From Komagataeibacter oboediens (GTDB taxonomy: Bacteria > Pseudomonadota > Alphaproteobacteria > Acetobacterales > Acetobacteraceae): a stretch of DNA of 40,383 nucleotides. The position numbers and the translations under genes were made by a program. The stretch spans positions 1-40,383 of the forward strand of contig NZ_NKTX01000024.1 of assembly GCF_003207815.1 (NCBI RefSeq). The letters run 5' to 3'. This document shows, piece after piece, positions 6,219-14,851 of the stretch (position 1 is its first letter; each line of letters starts with the position of its first letter). The notes under the pieces are model-generated. The model saw only the letters and a program-made list of their open reading frames with translations. It was not told where the DNA came from and ran no database searches.

Positions 6219-6446
6219 TTAAAACAATGCGCTAATATTTTCTTCGACGAAATATTTCGCCACGTCAAATACCGCGACTGCAATCACGACATAGCTTATG
6301 GCCTGCAATATGGCGTTCCGGCCCGCATGCCATGAATGGCCCAGCGCGGACAGCAGGTTGACCATGCCGAATGTCAGCAGCAGGAGCGCCAGCAGCATGA
6401 GCATGACACTTGCGCAGGCAAAGGCGAAGCGTGACAGATGTTGCAT
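6219..6446 (-). pseudogene. Two-TM membrane protein, probably truncated at its 3' end
   Basis: The 75 residues hold one hydrophobic helix at about 6-35 (FACASVMLMLLALLLLTFGM...) and a second at about 45-62 (ISYVVIAVAVFDVAKYFVEE). Longer proteins that I recall from Acetobacteraceae share the VAVFDVAKYLLEEE segment. They then continue with a conserved Arg-rich linker and a third hydrophobic helix. Here the frame ends eight residues after that segment with unrelated NISALF. I infer that the downstream half was lost at the phage-island boundary near 6236. If no such longer homologue exists, this is simply a small intact protein. Confidence 0.55.
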
Positions 6447-6807
6447 TGAGTGGTTCCGTTATTCCTGTGGGCGGGTTGCGCAGGTATCTCTTCGGGCCGG
6501 GTGCGTCCGTCGCTGCGCTGACAGTCATATCCTGTCTTTTCACATGCTTCCCGCCCGCAACGGTTTCAAGGGAGGGATGGGGGACGTCCCGGTTTTTATA
6601 TTATGAACCCGATATCCAATTCATAAACCAATGATGTAATATTATTTTTTTATTTTGATGGATGGTGCCGGAACCGTCCATGTCCTGTTCCGTTGATCTG
6701 TTCACAGCGTAGGTATGCAGGATTGCTTCCCGATCACGGCCCCGAATGGGGCCGGGGAAAAACAAGGATCTTATTAAGGCAACCGCGCTGTAAAAAGGTG
6801 AACGATC
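6447..6807. other. Intergenic region, AT-rich in part
   Basis: No supported gene. The stretch 6596-6660 is AT-rich and probably holds the promoter of the small gene at 6808. CCCCGAATGGGGCCGGGG at 6741-6758 can form short GC hairpins in its transcript leader. Confidence 0.35.
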
Positions 6808-6978
6808 ATGGTTTATCGCATCAACCAGCGCGAACGCACCAGTCTGACAGCAATGACCTTTGCCGACCGTGATGGCGGCGCGGCTGCGCACATGCCGGGC
6901 AACTGCGTCGATGCCCCCCGGCATATGGCAATGGCCGACTGCCGGTATGATGCGGGCCACGGCCGCGAAAAATCCTGA
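6808..6978 (+). CDS. Small hypothetical protein
   Basis: The 56-residue ORF (MVYRINQRERTSLTAMTFAD...) has AAGGTG at 6795-6800, eight bases before the ATG, and is closed by an intrinsic terminator starting ten bases after its stop. Signals on both sides support a real gene. It is polar with several His and Met and has no membrane segment. The family is not recognised. Confidence 0.5.
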   Translation: MVYRINQRERTSLTAMTFADRDGGAAAHMPGNCVDAPRHMAMADCRYDAGHGREKS

Positions 6979-6987
6979 ACAGAACGG

Positions 6988-7016
6988 GCGGTCCCTTTAC
7001 GGGGTCCGCTTTTTTT
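6988..7016 (+). terminator. Intrinsic terminator
   Basis: GCGGTCCC (6988-6995) and GGGGTCCGC (7001-7009) pair around TTTAC with one internal mismatch, followed by seven T residues. It ends the transcript of the 56-residue gene. Confidence 0.75.
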
Positions 7017-7202
7017 GGGGGAACCGGCAGCCCGCCCGTATGGTCCGATGCAGCCGACGGTGCCCCCCGTTTTCCATACCTGATCTGTCTGGCCCGGATA
7101 CTTACGAACCTGCCGGGCAGCATGGTCCCTGTGCCGACCTGCCGCGATGGCGGGGCCGTTGCGCGCGATCATGTCCGTTTTCAACCATCTGGAGGAATCC
7201 CA

Positions 7203-7736
7203 ATGAAGAAAAGCATGATGGCAATGCTGGGGTTGGCGATATGCATGTCCGCTCCCGCCGTGGCGCAGTCCATACCCGAAAAGACGGGGGTCAATTCCCT
7301 TATGGGCATTGCCCCGCGGACCGAGGATTTCATCAAGCTTGCCACAATCAGCGACATGTTTGAAATCCAGTCCAGCGAACTGGCGCTGCAGGGCAACAGC
7401 CCGGCCCTGTCGTCATTTGCCACGCGAATGGTCGAGGACCATAAAAAGACATCCGCCGCCCTGCAGGATCTTCTGCGCAGCGGTAATGTGCAGGTACAGC
7501 CACCGACCGCGCTTGATGAAAGCCACCAGGACGAACTTGACAAGCTCAAGGGCCTGCATGGGCGGGACTTCGCGCTACAGTACAGAACGGACCAGATTTC
7601 GGGGCACGAGGATGCCGTCTCCCTGTTCCGTCGCTATGCTGAACATGGTGAAAACGCATCCCTGAAAACATGGGCGAGCAATACATTGCCCATGCTTGAA
7701 AATCACCTGCGGGCGGCAAAGTCCCTTCCGCAATAG
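7203..7736 (+). CDS. Secreted DUF4142 protein
   Basis: ATG 7203 with GGAGGA at 7191-7196 gives 177 residues starting with a clear signal peptide (MKKSMMAMLGLAICMSAPAVAQ, cleavage after AVA). The mature protein matches DUF4142, a ferritin-like helical bundle of periplasmic proteins. Its features are TEDFIKLATISDMFEIQSSE, FATRMVEDHKKTSAAL and a C-terminal segment ending in MLENHLRAAKSLPQ. The family is abundant in Acetobacteraceae and often linked to stress survival, but its biochemical role is unsettled. The frame is open upstream of 7203 without a ribosome binding site. Confidence 0.9.
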   Translation: MKKSMMAMLGLAICMSAPAVAQSIPEKTGVNSLMGIAPRTEDFIKLATISDMFEIQSSELALQGNSPALSSFATRMVEDHKKTSAALQDLLRSGNVQVQPPTALDESHQDELDKLKGLHGRDFALQYRTDQISGHEDAVSLFRRYAEHGENASLKTWASNTLPMLENHLRAAKSLPQ

Positions 7737-7834
7737 ATGACGGGATATCGTTTTCGTGGCCATGCTGCCCCGTTGGCTACACCTTTCCGCAATGCATGAT
7801 GCTGAACCCGGATATCGGGCAAAGGATGGTTCCA

Positions 7835-8023
7835 ATGAAGTATTCATCCGACGGAAATCCGCGCGACGGGCGTGCGCCTGTCAATCCCACCAACGCGCCG
7901 CCATTCACGACGCGTGAACAGAAACGGCATGGTTTTATTGTTGGGTGCATGGTCGTCTTCTTTGTCACGCTGATCGCCATGGTATGCTGGTTCTTTCCAC
8001 AGATCCCGCTACCCAGATTTTGA
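7835..8023 (+). CDS. Small single-TM protein
   Basis: ATG 7835 gives 62 residues. A polar, Pro-rich N-terminal half (NPTNAPPFTTREQKR) is followed by one TM helix (about 34-55, FIVGCMVVFFVTLIAMVCWF) and a short PQIPLPRF tail. AAAGGATGG lies a few bases upstream. This is a typical bitopic membrane protein of unknown function. Confidence 0.6.
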   Translation: MKYSSDGNPRDGRAPVNPTNAPPFTTREQKRHGFIVGCMVVFFVTLIAMVCWFFPQIPLPRF

Positions 8024-8221
8024 TACACTGACATGAACATGACGTCATGCATGATACGAGTGCCGGCCAGATACAGGGTCGGCATCCGTTCAGTTCCTGC
8101 TGCATCTACCTGATCCATCCCGATATCATCGACCCGACCGGACGCCCCGTGCGGCGTGTCCTGTGCAATTTTACGCAACGGACCTGTCATGCAGGGTCTG
8201 TAAGGTTACCGTGGTCGGATC

Positions 8222-9106
8222 TGGATGGAAGTGGAGTTTGTGATTACGCCTCTCCAGCGTGCAGGAGGGCGGTTCGGGCGGGACGTCAGGGCCGAGGGTT
8301 CGCGTACGCGCATGGCCCACCTGGAGCAGGCGGGGTGCTGCCGCCTGCTTTTTTTCGCGTATTGCGAGACAGGGGACGGGGGCCGCGATCATCAACATAT
8401 CCGGTGGCGTTGCCGCAGGCGACCGTATCTAGGGTCATCTTGCCTGTGGCGAGGCGACGAACCTGCTGGTGACATCGCAGGCGGCGGAGCGGATCTATCG
8501 CGCCCATCCTGATGACGCGCCTGCTGAAATCGCGGTCTCGTGCCATGTTGCCGCCAATGCGCGGCTGGAATGGCTTCCGCATGGCACGATCTTCCTTTGA
8601 TGGCAGCCGCTTTCACCGTCACATGGCGGTGGACATGGCAGGCTCCGCCTCCTCCCTTTTCCTGGGAAACCGGATATTCGGCCGCCAGGGCTCGGGTGAG
8701 CATCTGTCGCGGCTGGGCGTGCGTGACCGCCTGTCCATCCGGCGCGATAATGAACTGCTGCTCGAAGACATGCTGCGGCTGGACAGCATGGATGTTTCGG
8801 CCCTGCTGGCGCAACCCGCCGTCATGGGCGGACAGGGGGCTGTCGCGACGCTGGTGCTGGTCAGCCCGCAGGCCATGGACGTGCTGGCCCGTGCTACGGC
8901 TGCGGCTGACTGCCCTCGAATGCGCGGGGTTTGCCGCATTCGCATGGAATGGCATGCTGGTGGCAAGGGGGCTGGGCCGCGGCGGGCGGCCGTTGGAGGT
9001 TGCGGTGCCGCATATCCTGCCCGTGCAGGACCGTGGCAAGGTCGTGCTGGCAGGGCAGGCGTGTGATCTCGTGGCGGAGGATGTCCGCTCCCACATCACG
9101 ATCTGA
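8222..9106 (+). pseudogene. ureD: Urease accessory protein UreD, decayed
   Basis: UreD helps load nickel into urease. Here its sequence is spread over three frames. The first piece reads LQRAGGRFGRDVRAEG...HLEQAGCCRLLF (to about 8355). The second reads INISGGVAAGDRI, TAG stop at 8430, then LLVTSQAAERIYRAH...ARLEWLPHGTIF (to about 8597). The third reads FDGSRFHRHMAVDMAG...RLGVRDRLSIRRD...LEDMLRLD (to about 8905). A last piece ends LVAEDVRSHITI at 9106 and is less certain. SGG..GD, TTQAAERIYR-like and LEWLPQ-like segments in order are the UreD signature. At least three frameshifts plus a stop make it non-functional. No urease structural gene lies in the window. Confidence 0.85.
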
Positions 9107-9186
9107 TCCGGCAGGACCGCCAGAAGGGTGCGGATATGGCAGGCGCGCCCATAATCTTCCGCCGTCCTGCCGGTGCGTGGTCTGTT

Positions 9187-10212
9187 TTACAGCGTGCTGA
9201 CCGTGCGCCACAGGTCGATTTTCCCGTCCCGCGCGTACCGGTCGATCAGGGCGAGTTCATCCGTGCTGAAGGACTGGTTCGCCAGCGCATCCAGCGAATT
9301 GTCCAGTTGCGCGACATTGCGCGCGCCGATCAGGGCGGATGTCACGCGCGGGTCGCGCAGTACCCACGCAATGGCCATCTGCGCCAGGCTCTGCCCACGT
9401 TTTGCGGCAATATCGTTCAGTGCGCGGACATGGGACAGGTTGTCCTCGCTCAACATGTCGCGGCTGAAGGAGGAACCGGCCGTCGCACGTGATCCTTCCG
9501 GTACGCCATGGAGGTACTTATTGGTCAGCAGCCCCTGCGCCAGTGGCGAAAACGCAATGCACCCCACCCCCAGTTCAGCCAGTGTATCCAGCAGGGAGAC
9601 CTCGATCCAGCGGTTCAGCAGGGAATAGGACGGCTGGTGGATCAGCAGTGGCACGCCTTCCGCGCGCAGCAGTTCGGCGGCTTCGCGCGTGCGTTCGGGG
9701 CTGTAGGACGAAATGCCGACATACAGCGCCTTGCCCTGACGGACCAGCTGCACAAGCGCACCGACCGTTTCCTCCAGCGGGACATCGGGGGTGGGGCGGT
9801 GTGAATAGAAAATATCCACATAATCCAGTTCCATCCGCTTCAGGCTCTGCTCGGCGGAGGCAAGGATATGCTTGCGCGATCCACCTTCCCCATACGGGCC
9901 GGGCCACATGTCCCATCCCGCCTTGGATGAAATGATCAGTTCATCGCGGTGTGCCGCAAGGTCGTGTTTCAGGATCTTGCCGAAATTTTCCTCGGCCGAT
10001 CCGTAAGGGGGACCATAATTGTTCGCCAGGTCAAAATGCGTCACTCCCCGGTCAAATGCCCGGCGGATCACCGCGCGCCCGGTTTCGAACACGTCCTCCC
10101 CACCAAAATTGTGCCACAGCCCCAGCGATATGGGCGGCAGGCTTATCCCGGAATGGCCGCAGCGGCGGAACTGGGCATGTGCATATCGCTGTGTATCAGG
10201 AACCCATGTCAC
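9187..10212 (-). CDS. gpr: L-glyceraldehyde-3-phosphate reductase (Gpr/YghZ-type aldo-keto reductase)
   Basis: The 341-residue NADPH-dependent enzyme reduces aldehydes such as L-glyceraldehyde 3-phosphate and methylglyoxal and acts in detoxification. The catalytic tetrad is visible: Asp61 and Tyr66 in FDLANNYGPP, Lys97 in ISSKAGWDMWPGPYG, His138 in IFYSHRP. The GISSYSPERT and LIHQPSYSLLNRW segments closely follow E. coli YghZ. The start is GTG 10212, with AAGGAGG just upstream, giving MTWVPDTQRY, which aligns with the E. coli start. The frame is open much further upstream, but that part overlaps the leader of glgP. It is divergent from glgP with a 221-base gap. Confidence 0.93.
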   Translation of the reverse strand: MTWVPDTQRYAHAQFRRCGHSGISLPPISLGLWHNFGGEDVFETGRAVIRRAFDRGVTHFDLANNYGPPYGSAEENFGKILKHDLAAHRDELIISSKAGWDMWPGPYGEGGSRKHILASAEQSLKRMELDYVDIFYSHRPTPDVPLEETVGALVQLVRQGKALYVGISSYSPERTREAAELLRAEGVPLLIHQPSYSLLNRWIEVSLLDTLAELGVGCIAFSPLAQGLLTNKYLHGVPEGSRATAGSSFSRDMLSEDNLSHVRALNDIAAKRGQSLAQMAIAWVLRDPRVTSALIGARNVAQLDNSLDALANQSFSTDELALIDRYARDGKIDLWRTVSTL

Positions 10213-10433
10213 GGTCGGTCCTCCTTCTGTCAGGTGGGGATATAAAAAGGGAACTGATTGATCCCGCATGACCCGGCCCCTGTCCAGAGGGTAGGGACAG
10301 GAATCGATCGCGCGTGACCGCAGACCAGCCATGGCAACGGGCCGCGTGCAACCGCCCCGGACCGTGCGCGTTCGCCCCGTAATGGGCAGGGATCCACCAC
10401 CGGGATGTTCGCCTCCAGCACGAATGCAGCGCC

Positions 10434-12941
10434 ATGAGCGATATGACGGCACCATGCAATACCAGTGGGGAACAGGCGGTGACCGATCTGGCGCTGGACC
10501 TGCACTGGACATGGAATCACGCCACCGACCGGCTGTGGCGGCAGCTTGCGCCCGATATATGGGATCATACGCGCAATGCATGGGCCGTGCTGCTCAATAC
10601 GCCACGCAGCCGCCTGCGCGCCCTGCTGGCCACGCCCGATTTTCGTGACATGCTTGACCAGCTGGTGCGCGCCCATGCCGAAAGCCGGGAAAAACCGGCA
10701 TGGTTCATGCAGGCCTGCACCATGGCGCCGCCGCCCACCATTGCCTATTTCAGCATGGAATACATGCTGGACGAGGCCCTGCCCATCTATTCCGGTGGGC
10801 TGGGGAACGTGGCGGGTGACCAGCTGAAGGCCGCCAGCGACCTTGGCGTGCCGGTCGTGGCGGTGGGGCTGCTGTATGCGCAGGGGTACTTCCGGCAGGG
10901 CTTTTCCGAAACGGGACAGCAGGAAGCCCTGTATCCCATCAACGATCCCGCCCAGTTGCCGATTACCCCCGTATGTGATGGCAATGGCGACCGGCTGCGC
11001 GTGCCCTTCCGTATTGCCACGGGGCAGATCTGGCTGCGCGCATGGCGTGCGCGGGTGGGCAGGACGGTCCTTTACCTGCTGGACACCAATGACCCCGACA
11101 ATCCGCCCGCCATCCGCTGCATTACCACCCAGCTTTATGGTGGCGACGACACCCTGCGCCTGCGCCAGGAAATGGTGCTGGGCATAGGGGGGTGGCGCCT
11201 GCTGCGCGTGCTGGGCCTGCGGCCGGATGTCTGCCACCTTAATGAAGGCCATGCCGCCTTCGCTGCCCTTGAACGCGCCTGCGGGCTGATGGAGGATCTT
11301 GGCATCCCCTTTGTCCATGCCCTGACCATCGCCCGCGCAGGTACGGTCTTCACCACCCATACTGCCGTGCCTGCCGGATTTGACCGCTTTGCCCCCGAAC
11401 TGGTCCGGCGGCATCTGGACTTTTACGCCTGTCATGACCTGCGTACGGACATTGCCGAAATTCTTGCGCTCGGACAGGGGGAAGGCGCGGCCCCTGATGC
11501 GCCCTTCAACATGGCCTGGCTGGCGCTGCGCGTCAGTGGCGCGGTCAATGCCGTCAGCCGCCTGCATGAACAGGTCAGCCGCGCCCTGTTCAACCCGCAG
11601 TTTCCCCGCTGGCCGCAGGGCGAGGTACCGGTTTCCCATGTCACCAACGGGGTGCATGTGCCCACGTGGGACAGCGCCGCCGCCGATGCCCTGTGGACCA
11701 GCGCCACGGGCAAGGACCGCTGGCTTGGCACGTTGGAGGAAGTGGAGCACGGCGTCCGCGCCATTCCCGACCATGATCTGTGGCACAGCCGCATGCAGGC
11801 CCGCGCGGCACTGGTGGGGTTCATGGTGGGCCAGCACAGCGCGCGGGCCTGCTTCATGGGCGGGCGGCATGAATGCGGCATGCCACCGCCAGCATTTGGC
11901 CCGGATGTCCTGACCATCGGGTTCGCGCGGCGTTTCGCCACCTACAAGCGTCCGGACCTGCTGCTGCATGACCCCGACAGGCTGGCCCGTATCCTGATCC
12001 GCGCGGACCGGCCCGTGCAGCTGGTGATCGCGGGCAAGGCGCATCCGCGCGACATGGCGGGACAGGCGCTGATTGCCCGGTGGATGGAGTTTATCCGCCG
12101 CCCCGACGTGCAGGGACATGCGACCTTTCTGGTGGATTATGACATGTCCATTGCGCGACGGCTGGTGGAAGGGGTGGATCTGTGGATCAATACCCCCCTG
12201 CGCCCGTGGGAAGCCTGTGGCACCAGCGGCATGAAGGTTCTTGTCAATGGCGGCCTGAACGTGTCCGAACCCGACGGGTGGTGGGCGGAAGCGGGCGCAC
12301 CGGATGTAGGCTGGGTCATTGGCGACGGCATGGACCATGGCGAGGGCCCGTCGCGCGACGCCCATGATGCGGACAGCCTGTACACCCTGCTGGAACACGA
12401 AATCGTCCCCCTGTTTTACCAGCGCGACGGGGAAGGGGTGCCACGGGACTGGGTTGCGATCATGCGTGAAAGCATGGCGCGGCTGACCCCGCGTTTTTCA
12501 GCCAACAGGGCGGTGCGGGACTATACGCACGGGTTCTATCTGCCTGCCGCCGCCGCCTATCGCGCGCGGCTGGCTGATGGTGGGGCGAAAGCAGCCGATA
12601 TCGGGCACTGGCGGCAGGCAATGGCGGCAGGATGGGCGGACATACGCTTTGGCACGTTGCAGGTGACGCGCGTGGCGGATCGCTGGCGTATCCATGTTGA
12701 CCTTCATCTGGGCTCGATTACGCCCGATATGGTGCGGGTCCAGCTTTATGCTGTTGTCCCCGCCGGCGCCCCCATCGTCGTGCCCATGACACCGGGGGCT
12801 GGCGGACGGGACGGGTCTGTGTCCTATGACGCGGAGGTGGACGCCAGTCGGCCTGCAACGGATTACACGCCACGGGTCACGGGTTTTCATCCCGATGTGT
12901 CCATTCCGCTGGAAGCGTCCTTCATCGCATGGCAGAAATAG
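10434..12941 (+). CDS. glgP: Alpha-glucan phosphorylase (GT35, DUF3417 N-terminus)
   Basis: The 835-residue enzyme releases glucose 1-phosphate from glycogen or maltodextrin using phosphate and pyridoxal phosphate. The N-terminal 100 residues (LDLHWTWNHATDRLWRQL) are the DUF3417 region typical of the short actinobacterial/proteobacterial glucan phosphorylase group. AYFSMEYMLDEALPIYSGGLG (104-124) and NEGHAAF (270-276) are active-site segments. PWEACGTSGMK ends at Lys601, the cofactor lysine position. RRFATYKRPDLL is also typical. The start at ATG 10434 lacks a clear ribosome binding site, and ATG 10443 is an alternative. It leads the glycogen/trehalose block, separated from glgA by 229 bases. 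Confidence 0.93.
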   Translation: MSDMTAPCNTSGEQAVTDLALDLHWTWNHATDRLWRQLAPDIWDHTRNAWAVLLNTPRSRLRALLATPDFRDMLDQLVRAHAESREKPAWFMQACTMAPPPTIAYFSMEYMLDEALPIYSGGLGNVAGDQLKAASDLGVPVVAVGLLYAQGYFRQGFSETGQQEALYPINDPAQLPITPVCDGNGDRLRVPFRIATGQIWLRAWRARVGRTVLYLLDTNDPDNPPAIRCITTQLYGGDDTLRLRQEMVLGIGGWRLLRVLGLRPDVCHLNEGHAAFAALERACGLMEDLGIPFVHALTIARAGTVFTTHTAVPAGFDRFAPELVRRHLDFYACHDLRTDIAEILALGQGEGAAPDAPFNMAWLALRVSGAVNAVSRLHEQVSRALFNPQFPRWPQGEVPVSHVTNGVHVPTWDSAAADALWTSATGKDRWLGTLEEVEHGVRAIPDHDLWHSRMQARAALVGFMVGQHSARACFMGGRHECGMPPPAFGPDVLTIGFARRFATYKRPDLLLHDPDRLARILIRADRPVQLVIAGKAHPRDMAGQALIARWMEFIRRPDVQGHATFLVDYDMSIARRLVEGVDLWINTPLRPWEACGTSGMKVLVNGGLNVSEPDGWWAEAGAPDVGWVIGDGMDHGEGPSRDAHDADSLYTLLEHEIVPLFYQRDGEGVPRDWVAIMRESMARLTPRFSANRAVRDYTHGFYLPAAAAYRARLADGGAKAADIGHWRQAMAAGWADIRFGTLQVTRVADRWRIHVDLHLGSITPDMVRVQLYAVVPAGAPIVVPMTPGAGGRDGSVSYDAEVDASRPATDYTPRVTGFHPDVSIPLEASFIAWQK

Positions 12942-13032
12942 ACATGATGGTCACCGGCGTAAAATAATAATTTCGGACCTGTATTTGGTCATGTCGCCAC
13001 ATAATTGCCGTTTTATTATCTTCGGGCATATT

Positions 13033-13047
13033 TTTGAATATTTCAAA
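13033..13047. promoter_or_regulatory. Palindrome in the glgP-glgA gap
   Basis: TTTGAA TAT TTCAAA is a 6-3-6 inverted repeat within AT-rich DNA, 124 bases before the glgA start. The region 12942-13170 is the only sizeable gap in the block, so it probably carries the promoter of the six-gene glgA-treY unit. The palindrome is a candidate operator, but no specific regulator can be named. Confidence 0.35.
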
Positions 13048-13170
13048 GTAATAACGTAGCGGCCGCATGATCACATAACCGTGTAGGTGAGACCATGCCG
13101 GTAATGACCCGTTAACTGTCACAGAACCAGAAAATATGACCGGTTTTTCCCCCTGCAAGGAAACAGGCCG

Positions 13171-14796
13171 ATGGTCCGTGCGGTTACCCCTTTCTTTTCC
13201 CCGATCCGGCTGCTGTCCGTCACGGCAGAGATGTTTCCCTTCGTCAAGACAGGGGGGCTTGGTGACGTAACGGGGTCGCTGCCCATGGCGCTTGCGCCCT
13301 ATGGTGTCATGGTTACGACGCTGCTGCCCGGTTATCCCGCCGTCATGGCGGCGGCGCGCGAACGGCGGGCGGTTGCCCATATGGACAGCCTGCTGGGACA
13401 TGCCGCCACGCTTTGGTCCGCCACAGTGGACGGGCTGGACCTGCTGATCCTTGACGCGCCCGCCCTGTTTGACCGTCCGGGCAACCCGTATATGTGCCCC
13501 GATGGGCAGGACTGGCCCGATAACGGCATCCGTTTCGCGGTCCTGTCGCGCATGGCCGCCGATATCGCGCAGGGCCGGATCGACCAGTACCGACCCGACA
13601 TCGTGCAGGCGCATGACTGGCAGGCCGGCCTTGTGGCGGCCTACCTGTATCATGACGGCATCGCGCTGGGCACGCCGCGCCCGCCCGTTGTCCAGACCAT
13701 TCACAACCTTGCCTTCCAGGGGCGCTTCCCCGCGTCCTGCCTGGCGGAATTCGGCCTGCCGCCCGGGGCGTTTTCGGTCGAAGGGTGCGAGTGCTATGGC
13801 GCGATCAGCTTTCTCAAGGCCGGGCTGTACCATGCCGACCGGATCACCACCGTTTCCCCCAGCTACGCGCAGGAAATCCAGACACCCGAAGGCGGCATGG
13901 GGCTGGACGGCCTGCTGCGCCACCGCAGCGACCGGCTGGAGGGCATCCTGAACGGCATCAGCACCGATACGTGGAATCCGGCCAGTGATCCCGCGGTCCA
14001 TTTTCCCTACGTCGTGGGGGACATGATCGGGCGCGCGCCCAACAAGCGTGACCTGCAGGCGGAATTCGGCCTGTGGGCGGACCCGAATGCATTCGTGATC
14101 GGCATTGTCAGTCGCCTGACCGCGCAGAAGGGCATCGACCTGCTGGCTGATGTCATGCCGCGGCTGCTGGCGGGCAATACCCAGATCATTGTGGTGGGGG
14201 AAGGGGATCGGGAAATCGAGCGCGGCCTTGCCGCCCTGCATCGGCAGTATTCCGGGCGGTTTGCCTGCCATATCGGGTATAGCGAGGTGCTGGGCCACCG
14301 CGTGCCCGCTGGCGTGGATGCCCTGCTTATCCCCTCGCGGTTTGAACCCTGCGGGCTGACCCAGCTTGGTGCGCTGCATTACGGGGCCGTGCCGATTGCA
14401 TCACGCGTGGGGGGCCTGGCCGATACCATTGTGGATGCCAATCCTGCTGCCCTGGCGCGTGGTGGGGCGACGGGCTTCCTGTTCACGCCGGTGGATGGGG
14501 AGACGCTGGTCGCCGGTGTCGCGCGTGCCCGCACGCTGTACCGGCGCAACCGCCCGGCCTGGCGGCAGCTTCAGCTGAATGGCGCGGGATACGATGTGTC
14601 GTGGAATGACAAGGCGGCGCATTACGTCATGCTGTTTGCCGAAGCCCTGGGCATGGATATGTCGTCGCCTGCGGCATCCAACGTGATCTGCCTGCCCGGC
14701 GGGGCGGATATGGGCGTGCGCCTGCGCGAAGGCCGCAGGCGCACGATCGCCCGCAGGCCACCGCGCCTGTCCCGCCCGCTGGCTGCGCCGTACTGA
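13171..14796 (+). CDS. glgA: Glycogen synthase (GT5)
   Basis: The 541-residue enzyme extends alpha-1,4-glucan using ADP-glucose (or a related donor). KTGGLGDV at residues 26-33 is the donor-binding motif. [41 protein letters not shown] and [11 protein letters not shown] are the other conserved GT5 segments in order. The protein is about 60 residues longer than E. coli GlgA because of a basic, Arg-rich C-terminal tail (about 505-541). AAGGAAA precedes ATG 13171. It is followed 55 bases later by glgB. Confidence 0.95.
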   Translation: MVRAVTPFFSPIRLLSVTAEMFPFVKTGGLGDVTGSLPMALAPYGVMVTTLLPGYPAVMAAARERRAVAHMDSLLGHAATLWSATVDGLDLLILDAPALFDRPGNPYMCPDGQDWPDNGIRFAVLSRMAADIAQGRIDQYRPDIVQAHDWQAGLVAAYLYHDGIALGTPRPPVVQTIHNLAFQGRFPASCLAEFGLPPGAFSVEGCECYGAISFLKAGLYHADRITTVSPSYAQEIQTPEGGMGLDGLLRHRSDRLEGILNGISTDTWNPASDPAVHFPYVVGDMIGRAPNKRDLQAEFGLWADPNAFVIGIVSRLTAQKGIDLLADVMPRLLAGNTQIIVVGEGDREIERGLAALHRQYSGRFACHIGYSEVLGHRVPAGVDALLIPSRFEPCGLTQLGALHYGAVPIASRVGGLADTIVDANPAALARGGATGFLFTPVDGETLVAGVARARTLYRRNRPAWRQLQLNGAGYDVSWNDKAAHYVMLFAEALGMDMSSPAASNVICLPGGADMGVRLREGRRRTIARRPPRLSRPLAAPY

Positions 14797-14851
14797 TGGC
14801 GCGCGCCACCCAACCGCGTCACGACATGGACATGATGATAAAGGCCCCGGC

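Noticed and set aside
10230-12398. Very long minus-strand open frame opposite glgP (722 codons).
   Set aside because: It mirrors the strong codon bias of glgP in a GC-rich genome, has repetitive His/Gln/Gly-rich text, and glgP itself is unmistakable.
12922-14379. Long minus-strand open frame opposite glgA.
   Set aside because: It is an antisense shadow of glgA. It lacks any recognisable domain, and its composition follows the codon positions of glgA.
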